NCBI GenBank assembly: GCA_046331705.1
Contig: JAXLQJ010000009.1
Coordinates: 143,665 to 207,664, forward strand
Origin: JADJOY01 sp046331705 [NCBI: bacterium]
GTDB lineage: Bacteria; JADJOY01
DNA length: 64,000 nucleotides
Direction: 5' to 3'
The position numbers and the translations under genes are program-made. The stretch's first letter is position 1. The number at the start of each line of letters is the position of its first letter. A model generated the notes under the pieces. The model made no database searches, was not told the origin of the DNA, and saw nothing but the letters and a program-made list of their open reading frames with translations. Positions 1 through 10,556 of this stretch are shown in pieces.

Positions 1-708
1 ACCGTGCGCGTCGCGAAAGGGCGAGACGCGTACGGTGACCGGTACCTCGCGGCCGTCCAAGGTGCGCAAGATCCGCTCGGATTCGTGGTCCGGCGCGCCC
101 ATGGCATCGCGATCGTCCGACGACGGCGCCGAGACCAGCGCCGGCGACAGCCGCACCACCGCGTCGAGGGATCGTCCCAGAGCGTCGCGCTCCGCGCAGC
201 CGAGCAGCCGCTCGCCACTCGCGTTGATCGATCGGATGCAGCGGTTCGCGTCCGCGACGACCACCCCCTCGACGAGGCTGGCGAGGGTGGCCTCGTCGAG
301 GGCCTGGGCGGCGTCGGCGCGCCGGGCCACGCGCTTGAGCCGTTCGCACACGTAGACCACCGCGAGGCCAGCCGTGCCGAGGGCGACCCATCGAGCGCGC
401 GCGATCGCCGCCGGGAGATCGCCTCCCGAGTCGAGCGGCTCGACGGCGACCCACGCCGCGAGCAGCACCGTGGCCGTCGCGAGCAGACCCGGACCCGCCC
501 CCCCGAGGTACGCGCTCACCAGCACCGGGAGAATCAGGAGCGGAAATCCGGACGCGTGCCCGTGCGCGCCCTGAAGCCTCGCCAGCACCACGACGAAGAT
601 CACGGCGCAGACGCTCGTGACGATCGCGAGCGCGTAGCCCCGTGGCCACGAGAGACGGCCCACTTCCGCTGCGCGCGCTCGCGCCAGCAGCATTCGGATC
701 ATCTTCAT
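1..708 (-). CDS. Membrane PAS sensor protein, probable histidine kinase (C-terminus beyond window)
   Basis: Read directly from the complement: an open frame of 236 codons running off the left edge, starting at an ATG at 708 preceded by GGAGAG. The N-terminal ~130 residues have several hydrophobic helices with the spacing and the 'SAYLGGAGPGLLAT' turn of the KdpD-type DUF4118 membrane domain. A PAS fold follows from about residue 140 (SLVEGVVVADANRCIRSINA motif, then a 'GRxL' helix) and continues to the edge. DUF4118-PAS proteins are usually hybrid or simple sensor histidine kinases, but the kinase core lies outside the window, so a diguanylate cyclase or other output domain remains possible. 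It is transcribed divergently from the sulfotransferase gene. Confidence 0.8.
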   Translation of the reverse strand, partial: MKMIRMLLARARAAEVGRLSWPRGYALAIVTSVCAVIFVVVLARLQGAHGHASGFPLLILPVLVSAYLGGAGPGLLATATVLLAAWVAVEPLDSGGDLPAAIARARWVALGTAGLAVVYVCERLKRVARRADAAQALDEATLASLVEGVVVADANRCIRSINASGERLLGCAERDALGRSLDAVVRLSPALVSAPSSDDRDAMGAPDHESERILRTLDGREVPVTVRVSPFRDAHG

Positions 709-1193
709 CGACTCTCCACGCTCACTGGCTGCATACGGAAATGTCGGTATCCGTGCCGCCGTCGTGCAGGACGCCGGTCCGACGCGCGCATGTCGCTCGC
801 CGACCCGAGCGCGGATGCACGAGGCGGTGCAGCGCCGCTCCGTCGTGCGCCGGCGGCCCGAGCGGCTCGGGCGACGTTTGCACGGAGGCTCGCGTGCGGA
901 TTGCGGTCATCGGTCGGAGAATCGAGCGGACGATCGTTCCGTGACGTTTCCGTGACGTGCGCGCCAGGCACGAGCCGAACCAAGATAGCCGCCCCACCGC
1001 CCCGGCACGCCGCCGTCACGAGTCCCGTCACGGGCGACGCTCGGCGCGCGCGCCCACGACGGCGCTGGCGCGGCCCGCGCGTCGCTCCCGGGGACCGGCG
1101 CCGGAGGCCGCGTGGCTGCTTGCCGCGCGCCGACGCGAGACGCGAAGATCGGCCGCCGCCCTTGGCCGGCAGCCTCGATCTCCCTCTCCCACC
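709..1193. other. Intergenic region between divergent genes
   Basis: About 485 bases separate the sensor gene from the best start of the sulfotransferase gene. Frames are open here only because the GC content is extreme; their translations are Arg/Ala-rich and unlike protein. A direct repeat of TTCCGTGACGT-like sequence lies at about 934-958. No convincing promoter or operator was identified. Confidence 0.4.
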
Positions 1194-2741
1194 GTGCTCC
1201 CCAGACTGCGCCAACGCGCCTCCGCCTCCGCTGACCTAGCGCGAGCCGCGGCGTCCCCACGCGCTCGCGAGCGGTGGTTCGGGCTCGCCGTGGTGCCGCT
1301 CGTGGCCCTCGCCGCCGCGGCGCTCGCGTCCGGATGCGGCACGTCCAACGGCGCCACGATCGCGATCTCCGACGCTCGCGTCGACACCGACCCGGACTAC
1401 CCGCTGGCGGTCACGCTCGGCTTCACGAGCGCCACGGCGATCTCGCCAACGGTCACCGTCATCGGACCGGATCGCGAGTGGCCGGTGCCGTCCGCCGGCA
1501 TCGCGACGTCGCCCGACGGTACCGACCACCACGCCCTCGTCGTCGGGCTGCGTCCGCGAACGGAATACCGGTTCCGGATCGCCGGAAAGAACGTGATCGC
1601 CGACGAATCGCTCGGCGTCACCACCGGGCCGGTGCCCGATGGGTTTCCCAAGATCGACGTCCAGCGCACGGTGCCCGAGCGCATGGCACCCGGGCTCACG
1701 CTCATCGGCCTGAGCGGCATCGGCGGCGGCTGGCTCATCGCTCTCGATGCCGCGGGGAGACCGGTCTGGTACTACCGACCTGCCGAGACCTTGACGTTCG
1801 CCGGCACCCGGCAACTCCCCGACGGGCGGATCGCGTTTCTCGACACACGCTGGCGAGCGCTGTACCTCGTGGACGTGCTCACGCGCTCGGAGACGCGCAT
1901 CCTCCCCGAGCAGCTCGGTGTCGACACGATCCACCACGAGCCCAATCTCGGCCCCGACGGCCATCTGTTGCTGCTCGGCTCCGAGCTGCGCTCGATCTCC
2001 GGCTTCGACGACGGCTCGACCCTCCCGATGGTCGGCGACGTGATCACCGAAGCGACGGTCGACGGTCAGGTCGTCCAGCAATGGCACATGTTCGACGTGC
2101 TGGACCCGCACCGGGTGCTGGCGGACGCGAGCATCCCGTTCTGGCAGGGGCAGTACCCGGGAATCCCCGGCCTGCGCGACTGGACGCACCTCAACAGCGT
2201 CGTCTACGTGCCACGCGACGAATCGTTCGTGGTGAGCTCGCTCAATCAGCACCTGATCTTCAAGATGGACCGCGCGGGCACGCTGCGCTGGGTGCTGGGC
2301 GACGATCGCGACGACACCTCGGGCGACGACCGATGGCCGTTCCTGGCGCGCGTGGGAGATGCGCGCTTCCCGCTTCGCCAGCACAGCGTGCAGGTGGGGC
2401 CGCGCGACGAGCACGTCTGGCTCTACGACAACGGCTTCGACTCGCTGGTGAGCCGAGCGACGGAGCTCGCGATCGACGAGCGCGCCGGCACCGCAGCCGT
2501 CACGTGGAGCTGGGTCGACCCCGACCACCAACCGCCGATCTTCACGCCCGTGGGCGGCGACTTCGACGTGCTCGCGAACGGCAACCGCTTGGTCTACAGC
2601 GGCCTCAACTTGGAGCTCGCCGCGGCGCTGAGCGAGCTCGACGGCACCACCGACGAGAAGGTCCTCGACGTGCGCTTCCCGAAGCACGGCGGCTTCAACG
2701 CCGTGCGCATCGCGAGCCTCTACCCGCCCGACGCCGACTGA
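1194..2741 (+). CDS. Arylsulfate sulfotransferase-like (ASST) lipoprotein
   Basis: 515 residues from a GTG at 1194. That start places a signal peptide directly before a lipobox (LASG-C48), so the protein should be a lipid-anchored periplasmic or outer-membrane enzyme; longer starts (e.g. 957) add only Arg/Ala-rich sequence. ASST enzymes transfer sulfuryl groups between phenolic compounds without PAPS, through a covalent histidine intermediate on a six-bladed propeller. Family motifs are present in order: HHEPN (H247/H248), DWTHLNS (H332) and LRQHSVQ (H397), with spacing like the three catalytic-region histidines of E. coli AssT. An Ig-like N-terminal segment (about 60-150) precedes the propeller. 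The gene ends 22 bases inside the convergent transglycosylase gene. Substrate is unknown. Confidence 0.85.
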   Translation: MLPRLRQRASASADLARAAASPRARERWFGLAVVPLVALAAAALASGCGTSNGATIAISDARVDTDPDYPLAVTLGFTSATAISPTVTVIGPDREWPVPSAGIATSPDGTDHHALVVGLRPRTEYRFRIAGKNVIADESLGVTTGPVPDGFPKIDVQRTVPERMAPGLTLIGLSGIGGGWLIALDAAGRPVWYYRPAETLTFAGTRQLPDGRIAFLDTRWRALYLVDVLTRSETRILPEQLGVDTIHHEPNLGPDGHLLLLGSELRSISGFDDGSTLPMVGDVITEATVDGQVVQQWHMFDVLDPHRVLADASIPFWQGQYPGIPGLRDWTHLNSVVYVPRDESFVVSSLNQHLIFKMDRAGTLRWVLGDDRDDTSGDDRWPFLARVGDARFPLRQHSVQVGPRDEHVWLYDNGFDSLVSRATELAIDERAGTAAVTWSWVDPDHQPPIFTPVGGDFDVLANGNRLVYSGLNLELAAALSELDGTTDEKVLDVRFPKHGGFNAVRIASLYPPDAD

Positions 2742-4936
2742 GCGGTCGCGTACGCACGAGCGGCACGCGCCAGGTTGCGCTCCAAGCGCAGCGAATAGCC
2801 GTTACGCGCGTGCGCGGGGCCGTTGTAGATCCGACTGACTCGCTCGATGGACGCGCTGCGGTCGATGCCGTTCACCGCCAGGTAGCGCGCGACGTAACGC
2901 AGATTCACCGCGGGGTCCGCCAGCTCGCCGGGCGAGCCGCGAAACCCCATCGCCCACGCGGTCTCGTAGAGCACGTGGCCGGGGCCGTAGGAGCCCGCGA
3001 GCAAGGCGCCGAAACGACCGAAGAGCGCCTCGAAGCGCTCGCGCTCGGGCCCGCGAAGCTCGGAGCGCATGCGGGCCACCGCGTCGAGGCGTCCTTCCTC
3101 GAAGCGGAAGAAGTTGTCGATGCCGGCGCGCGACTCGTTCCACACCAGCGCGTACACCAGCTCCGGATAGTCGTAGCTCTCCTCGCGGCAGGCCGCGTCC
3201 ACCAGCGCCCGCAGTCGCGCCGAGCCGATGACCCGGATCTCTTGGGGCTCGGGGATCACCAGCAACAACCCGGGCGCCAAGTGCTCGTCGCGAAAACCAC
3301 TGAACGCCAGCGGATAGTCGTAGCGCCCGGGCAAGCGAGTGCGCAGCTTTCGTCGCACCGCATCGAGCCCGCCGTCGCTGCCGGCATCGTCGGGTTCGAC
3401 CTCGTAGTAGACGAGTGAACCGTCGCGGTAGAACGTCAGGCCGCCCTCCTGGTAGCGCTCGAGCCGCCAGCTGGCCGCACCCGGTGCGGGCATCGCTGCG
3501 CGCGCTCCGCGCGGCAGGGTCTGCGCCGCGCCGCCCGCCCGATCGAGGCCGCTCCACAGCGCTTCGATGTCGGACTCCGTGATGCGGATCTCGAATTGCT
3601 TGCCGCCGATGCGCACGGTCTCGGCTTCCCAGCTGGTGCCGATCCCCGCCAGGTCGCGCACCGTGCGTTCGAAGAGCCGCTGCTCGTCGACCGCGCCGCC
3701 TCCCGCGGCGAGCGCCCGCGCGCGATTCATCCGGTAGACGTCGACGAAGAGCTCCTCGTTCTCGCCGCGCCACAGATCCGGCAAGAACGTGCCGAAGTTG
3801 AACGACTCGTCTTGGCGGGCGCGCTCGAGGAAGCGACGCGGGATCGGCCCGCTGTCGTAGGCCACGCCGAGCGCGCCAGGGAAGAGGTACGTGAGCCGCA
3901 CCGGGTCCTCACCCACCTCGACGCGGATCATGGGGCGGTGGAATTGCTGGCGCGTCACGGTGAGCACCGGCCCGTCGGGAAAGCGCACGGAGGCGAGGCT
4001 GGCGAGGAACTCCTCCTCGCCGGCCACGCGCAGGATCTCGAGCAAGCGATCGACGCGCTCGGTTGGCGACTTGTCGGCGCGCACCAGCGAGATCTGCTGG
4101 TAGAGGCGTGCCAGGTCCTCGTCGGGGTTCGAGAAGAACCAGCGGTCGTCGACGGCGAAGCGCGCCAGCAGCGCCTCGAGCGCCGCTTCCTGCTCGTCGA
4201 GATCCTGAGGGGTCTGGAACGAGTACGCGGTCCACTCGGGCTGGTGGGCCGGGAAACAGCGGTAGACCCCCAGCCGCTTTCCATCGCGTCCGGGAAACGC
4301 CAGGCGCGCGAGCACGAGGTCCTGGAAATTCTCGAACGCGGCGCCGACCTCGAGACGGACACCGCCGAAGCCGGCGACGGGTAGGTCGCGGGTCTTGAAC
4401 ACCGGCTCCGCGCCTCCCCCGCCCCACACCGCGGCGCGCACGCTGGACCCGCTCGGCTGCTCGATCTCGGTCAGCACGCGCACGAATCCGCGCTCGCGAG
4501 CGACGTCGAAGCTCGCGTGCAGCCGGTTGCCATCGCCCAGATCGAGGCCGGCCTCGTACCAATCGATCGAGCCATCACCCAGCACGCCGGCCCAGCGCTC
4601 GTCGGCGAGGGCGCCGCGCAGCGCGCGATCGAAGCTCGCCAGGATGGCCTCGCTGGTGAGCGGCGTGCCGGCGCGAACGGCCTCGGCGAGCAACGCGTGC
4701 GTGTCCTCGGCAAGCTTCACCTGCGCGGGGCTCGCTTCGCCCCACCCGAACGAGAGGCGCACCCGTTCGAGATCCGGCGCGCCGCGTCCGGCGATCTGGC
4801 CCGGCTGGAACACACAGCCGCTGGCGCCGAGCAGGCTCGCTGCCATCGCACCCGCCAACGCCGCCGATCGCCAACCGTCGCTGGCGTCCGGGCGCGAGCG
4901 CCGGCGCCGCCATCCGAGCGAGAGCTGCGAGCGCAT
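2720..4936 (-). CDS. Lytic-transglycosylase-like (SLT fold) lipoprotein
   Basis: 738 residues from the ATG at 4936, giving a long basic N-region, a hydrophobic stretch and a lipobox (GASG-C41). The first ~550 residues match nothing I recognise. The last ~150 residues look like a transglycosylase SLT domain: WNESRAG (candidate catalytic Glu near residue 600), SYGPGHVLYETAWAMGF, then DPAVNLRYVARYLA and an RIYNGP segment. In typical SLT domains the second motif reads 'SxGLMQ'; here it is altered, so activity on peptidoglycan is likely but unproven. It is tail-to-tail with the sulfotransferase gene (22-base overlap, TAG at 2720-2722). A perfect inverted repeat lies just upstream of the start. Confidence 0.75.
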   Translation of the reverse strand: MRSQLSLGWRRRRSRPDASDGWRSAALAGAMAASLLGASGCVFQPGQIAGRGAPDLERVRLSFGWGEASPAQVKLAEDTHALLAEAVRAGTPLTSEAILASFDRALRGALADERWAGVLGDGSIDWYEAGLDLGDGNRLHASFDVARERGFVRVLTEIEQPSGSSVRAAVWGGGGAEPVFKTRDLPVAGFGGVRLEVGAAFENFQDLVLARLAFPGRDGKRLGVYRCFPAHQPEWTAYSFQTPQDLDEQEAALEALLARFAVDDRWFFSNPDEDLARLYQQISLVRADKSPTERVDRLLEILRVAGEEEFLASLASVRFPDGPVLTVTRQQFHRPMIRVEVGEDPVRLTYLFPGALGVAYDSGPIPRRFLERARQDESFNFGTFLPDLWRGENEELFVDVYRMNRARALAAGGGAVDEQRLFERTVRDLAGIGTSWEAETVRIGGKQFEIRITESDIEALWSGLDRAGGAAQTLPRGARAAMPAPGAASWRLERYQEGGLTFYRDGSLVYYEVEPDDAGSDGGLDAVRRKLRTRLPGRYDYPLAFSGFRDEHLAPGLLLVIPEPQEIRVIGSARLRALVDAACREESYDYPELVYALVWNESRAGIDNFFRFEEGRLDAVARMRSELRGPERERFEALFGRFGALLAGSYGPGHVLYETAWAMGFRGSPGELADPAVNLRYVARYLAVNGIDRSASIERVSRIYNGPAHARNGYSLRLERNLARAARAYATAQSASGG

Positions 4937-4971
4937 GCCGCTACCGTAGCGCGCCCGCGCGTCGAAGCGAG

Positions 4972-5005
4972 AATCTCGCCGAGGGTCCGTCCCCTCGGCG
5001 AGATT
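4972..5005. terminator. Perfect 14-bp inverted repeat (candidate terminator)
   Basis: Arms at 4972-4985 and 4992-5005 are exact reverse complements (AATCTCGCCGAGGG / CCCTCGGCGAGATT) with a 6-base loop. It sits between the end of the peroxidase gene (5044) and the start of the transglycosylase gene (4936), both leftward. No T-run follows on either strand, so it may be a non-canonical terminator, an mRNA-stabilising hairpin or an operator. Confidence 0.5.
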
Positions 5006-5043
5006 CGTTGTCACGAGAGCGCCCCTGGGGGCGGGGCGGCCGC

Positions 5044-6603
5044 TCAGCGCCGGCGGCGCATGCGCCGGAGCAGCGGGATCGGCGCGCCGACGTAGGCGAG
5101 GCCGGCGACCGACCCGCAACCGGTCGGGGGCGGCGGCGGCGTGGTGCCGTTCTCGTCGTCGGCGAGGGTCGCGCAATCGGCGTCGGCCAGATCCACGCCA
5201 CCGTCGCCGTCGTTGTCGAGGCCGTCGTCGCAGCTCGCTCCGACCGCGTGCTCCGAGGTATCGCCGCCGCTCGCGCAGCCGGGATCGTCGGCGTCGGTCA
5301 GGCCGTCACCATCGTTGTCGACGCCGTCGCTGCACTGGCCGGGCGAAGCGGCGAGCGTCGGGCGATCGAACGGAAAGGTCCCCGCCGCGACGCGCGGATC
5401 GGTGAGGCCATTGCGCAGGAAGTCGACCACCGCGGGAACCTGGTTGGGGGGGATCTGGATCTGTTGGACCAGCGGGTCCTGGTTGTCCGGGAACTGCACC
5501 TGGCCATTGGCGCGCAAGTAGAAGTCGAGCACCTGCTCCAGGCTGCGCAGCTGGCCGTTGTGCATGAACTCGGTCTTGAGACCCACGTTGCGAAGCGTCG
5601 GCACCTTGAAGCGGCCACGATCGGCGGGGTTGCCGGTGACGGCTTGGCGCCCGAGATCCTCGCCCGCCGGCCGCAAGCCGATGTTGCGGAAGCTGTCGTC
5701 GGAGAAGATTCCCGGTCGATGGCAGGTGTCGCAGGTCGTGGCCTGGAAGGCGTTGAATCCTGCCTGTTGCTGCGGTGTCAGGGCGTTCCTGTCGCCGGCC
5801 GCGAAGGCGTCGAACGGCGTCTGGTTGGGGACCAGCGTGCGCTCGTAGGTCGCGATGGCGAACGCGATGCGTTGCGAGGTGATCGCCGCGTCGCCGAACG
5901 CTTGGGTGAAGAGCGATGCGTAGGTCGGGTGCGACGCCAGCGCCGTGGACACGTCGGCGGGCAGATTGCGGGCGAGCGCCAGCGGTTTCGCGTCGGCGAG
6001 CTTGCTGGTGATCTCCGCCCAATCGCGATCCTCGTGCGCCATCTCCACGTCGTTGAGCGGCGGCGCCACCGACTGCGCTTCCAGCGCGCCGCCTTGGGCG
6101 ATCGCCGTGGCGCCGGTCTGCGGATCGACGAACGCCGGCCCCGCGCGGCCGTCCCAGAAGAGCTGCCGCGACCATTGGCTGCCGATGACGGAAGGCGCTT
6201 CGCGGGTACCCACCTGCGGATCGAGCCCGAAGATCGGGTCCGCGAAGTAGACGTTGCCGCTGTCCGCTCGGATCACACCCAGCGAGCCTTGGACGTCGTC
6301 CGGCGTGCCACGGACTCCATCCGCTCCCGGATGAGTCGCGAGGCGCGGATCGCTGCCGGCGAACGTCGGCTGATGGCAGGTGCCGCACGCGACCGTGTCG
6401 TCGCTCGAGAGCTGCTCGTCCCAGAACAGGATCTTGCCCAGCACGCGCTTGGCCTCGGTGATCGGGTTCTCCGCCGGCACGGGCACCGGCGGCAACCCGC
6501 CCGGCGGCGGCGGTGGCGGGGGTACTTGCGCCAGCGCGGCGCTCGCCAGGATCCAGCCCACACACGCCAGCGCTGCCACCCACGTTCCTCGAATCGTTCG
6601 CAT
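5044..6603 (-). CDS. Di-heme cytochrome c peroxidase / MauG family protein with C-terminal Ca-binding-type repeats
   Basis: 519 residues from the ATG at 6603, with GGAGGGG seven bases upstream. A signal peptide (cleavage near ASAALA-25) precedes a Pro-rich stretch. Two CXXCH haem-attachment motifs, C73GTCH77 and C291DTCH295, define the bacterial di-heme peroxidase fold, which reduces H2O2 in the periplasm using electrons from small c-type cytochromes; MauG-like oxidative roles are the alternative. After the catalytic domain come two Asp-rich calcium-loop repeats (C-SDGVDNDGDG, about 422-444, and C-DDGLDNDGDG, about 456-478), a Pro linker and a tail with GCG, a short hydrophobic segment and RRMRRRR. 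The tail resembles surface-sorting tails of myxobacteria. A strong sigma-54 promoter match lies about 45-60 bases upstream. Confidence 0.9.
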   Translation of the reverse strand: MRTIRGTWVAALACVGWILASAALAQVPPPPPPPGGLPPVPVPAENPITEAKRVLGKILFWDEQLSSDDTVACGTCHQPTFAGSDPRLATHPGADGVRGTPDDVQGSLGVIRADSGNVYFADPIFGLDPQVGTREAPSVIGSQWSRQLFWDGRAGPAFVDPQTGATAIAQGGALEAQSVAPPLNDVEMAHEDRDWAEITSKLADAKPLALARNLPADVSTALASHPTYASLFTQAFGDAAITSQRIAFAIATYERTLVPNQTPFDAFAAGDRNALTPQQQAGFNAFQATTCDTCHRPGIFSDDSFRNIGLRPAGEDLGRQAVTGNPADRGRFKVPTLRNVGLKTEFMHNGQLRSLEQVLDFYLRANGQVQFPDNQDPLVQQIQIPPNQVPAVVDFLRNGLTDPRVAAGTFPFDRPTLAASPGQCSDGVDNDGDGLTDADDPGCASGGDTSEHAVGASCDDGLDNDGDGGVDLADADCATLADDENGTTPPPPPTGCGSVAGLAYVGAPIPLLRRMRRRR

Positions 6604-6647
6604 CGCTTCACCCCTCCCTCGTGCTGCGGGTTCGACGGCCGCGCCAA

Positions 6648-6663
6648 CGCAACGCGCGTGCCG
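6648..6663 (-). promoter_or_regulatory. Candidate sigma-54 promoter for the peroxidase gene
   Basis: On the complement the sequence is CGGCACGCGCGTTGCG: GG at 6662-6661 and GC at 6650-6649 are exactly ten bases apart, and GGCACG plus TTGC match the -24/-12 consensus TGGCACG-N4-TTGC at ten of eleven positions. The start of transcription would fall near 6637, giving a ~34-base leader that contains the Shine-Dalgarno sequence. Confidence 0.65.
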
Positions 6664-6770
6664 GCCGCCGCGTCGCTCGGCGCCAAGCACGATCACGAGG
6701 CAATTCGCGGTGATCCGAGCGCGCCGCGCGTCGACGACGCCGCGAGTGGCGAACGGCGAGCGTGCGGCGT

Positions 6771-6787
6771 GCTGCGGATCTCGCAGC
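6771..6787. promoter_or_regulatory. Inverted repeat between two sigma-54-type promoters, candidate enhancer site
   Basis: GCTGCG-GATCT-CGCAGC is a perfect inverted repeat roughly midway between the two candidate sigma-54 promoters (about 110 and 130 bases away). CTCGCAGC recurs at 6847-6854 and its inverse GCTGCGA at 6896-6902. Enhancer-binding activators such as the adjacent ZraR-like protein bind palindromes at such distances. No other support is available. Confidence 0.35.
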
Positions 6788-6914
6788 TCACCCATGCGAC
6801 TTCCGCACCTCCGGCGCCCGCGCCGCGGGATCGCTGGCGCGCCCCACTCGCAGCAGCCGTCCATTTCCCTCGCCCTTTCGCGCACGATCGGTCGCGCTGC
6901 GAATGCCCGCGCCT

Positions 6915-6930
6915 TGGCGTGGCGGTTGCT
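6915..6930 (+). promoter_or_regulatory. Candidate sigma-54 promoter for the ZraP-like gene
   Basis: TGGCGTGGCGGTTGCT has GG (6916-6917) and GC (6928-6929) exactly ten bases apart, with TGGC and TTGCT elements. Transcription would start near 6941, about 54 bases before the ATG. The gene for a sigma-54-dependent activator lies 2.2 kb downstream. Confidence 0.6.
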
Positions 6931-6994
6931 CATGCTCACCGCAACAGGGCGTCCCGACGCATCGCACGACGCATCCACAGCGAGGAGAATGGCT

Positions 6995-7540
6995 ATGCAC
7001 ACCGCTCGGCTTCGATCCCGCTCGCGAACCCGCAAGCACCTGTCGATGGCATTGGCGGCGCTGGCCGCGACGACGATCCCGGCGCGTGCGGCACCCCCCT
7101 TCCCGCCGCCGCCGCTCGAGGACCGGATCGAAGCCCTCGAGCTCGACGAATCCACCCGCGGACGCGTCTACGCCGTGCTCGACGAAACCGAAGGCAAACG
7201 CCGTGCGACGCGCCGGGCGATCGAGAGCGCGCGACGCCACCTGCGGGAGCAGCTCGCCGACTCCAAGAGCACCGACGACGCGATCCGCGCAGACGCAGCG
7301 AAGCTCGACCAGCTCGAGCGCACGGCCGAGCAGCAACGGATCGACGTCTTGCTGGCGATCCGCGCGCTGCTGCCCGAGCGGCTGCGTGGAGCCCTCGCGC
7401 CCCCGCCGCCGGAGCGCGACCGCGCCGGCCGGCCCCGCGCCGAACGATCCGCGCGTTGCGACGGCGACCCCGGCCCGCGGCGCGGCCCGGAGCCCGACCC
7501 GCGAGATTCCCGCGACGACGAGTCGGCACACGGCGATTGA
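6995..7540 (+). CDS. Periplasmic Spy/CpxP/ZraP-like protein
   Basis: 181 residues from the ATG at 6995, seven bases after GAGGAG; an ATG two codons earlier sits on top of the ribosome site. A basic N-region and hydrophobic core end at a probable cleavage site (IPARA-A). The mature protein is a predicted all-helical, charge-rich segment (about 40-130) resembling the Spy/CpxP/ZraP chaperone and metal-sensor group, followed by an Arg/Asp/Pro-rich tail. The classic LTxxQ motifs are not clearly present, so the assignment rests on size, helical pattern and context. In E. coli zraP is controlled by ZraSR and sigma-54; here the gene has a sigma-54-type promoter and precedes a ZraSR-like pair, so a stress-buffering or sensor-modulating role is inferred. 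Confidence 0.65.
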   Translation: MHTARLRSRSRTRKHLSMALAALAATTIPARAAPPFPPPPLEDRIEALELDESTRGRVYAVLDETEGKRRATRRAIESARRHLREQLADSKSTDDAIRADAAKLDQLERTAEQQRIDVLLAIRALLPERLRGALAPPPPERDRAGRPRAERSARCDGDPGPRRGPEPDPRDSRDDESAHGD

Positions 7541-7780
7541 ACGCGCGCCGGCGCCCCGCGCCCAACGCCTCGCTCCGCGTCTTTCGGGGGTCTCGACGGA
7601 CCCACGCCCCGGCGAAGGCGCGGCTTCTCCGGGGCCCCACCGCCGAGCCGTCTCGCGATCGCTCGCCGACGCGCCGCTGGCGCGGCCCCCTGACCACCGG
7701 CGATACACGGGAATCCGGAATGCGCTCACCGGTTTCAGGGCTAGACTCGGCCCCATCCCGTCGGCCCGAGCCGTGACCGC

Positions 7781-9100
<1,320 letters not shown>

Positions 9101-9109
9101 GGCTCGGCG

Positions 9110-10471
<1,362 letters not shown>

Positions 10472-10556
10472 CCGCGCCGCGCGTCCGGCCAACGCGAATG
10501 GGAGCGCGTTCGCGATCCCGACACGCTCGGCCGGCGCGCAGCACGTCACGCCCGGA

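Noticed and set aside
934-958. Tandem CGTGACG repeats as a regulatory site
   Set aside because: Two short copies in a GC-rich stretch could be chance; no palindromic symmetry or promoter element supports it.
957-1193. Start of the sulfotransferase at the GTG at 957
   Set aside because: It would add 79 Arg/Ala-rich residues before the signal peptide, leaving the lipobox internal. The GTG at 1194 places the signal peptide at the N-terminus.
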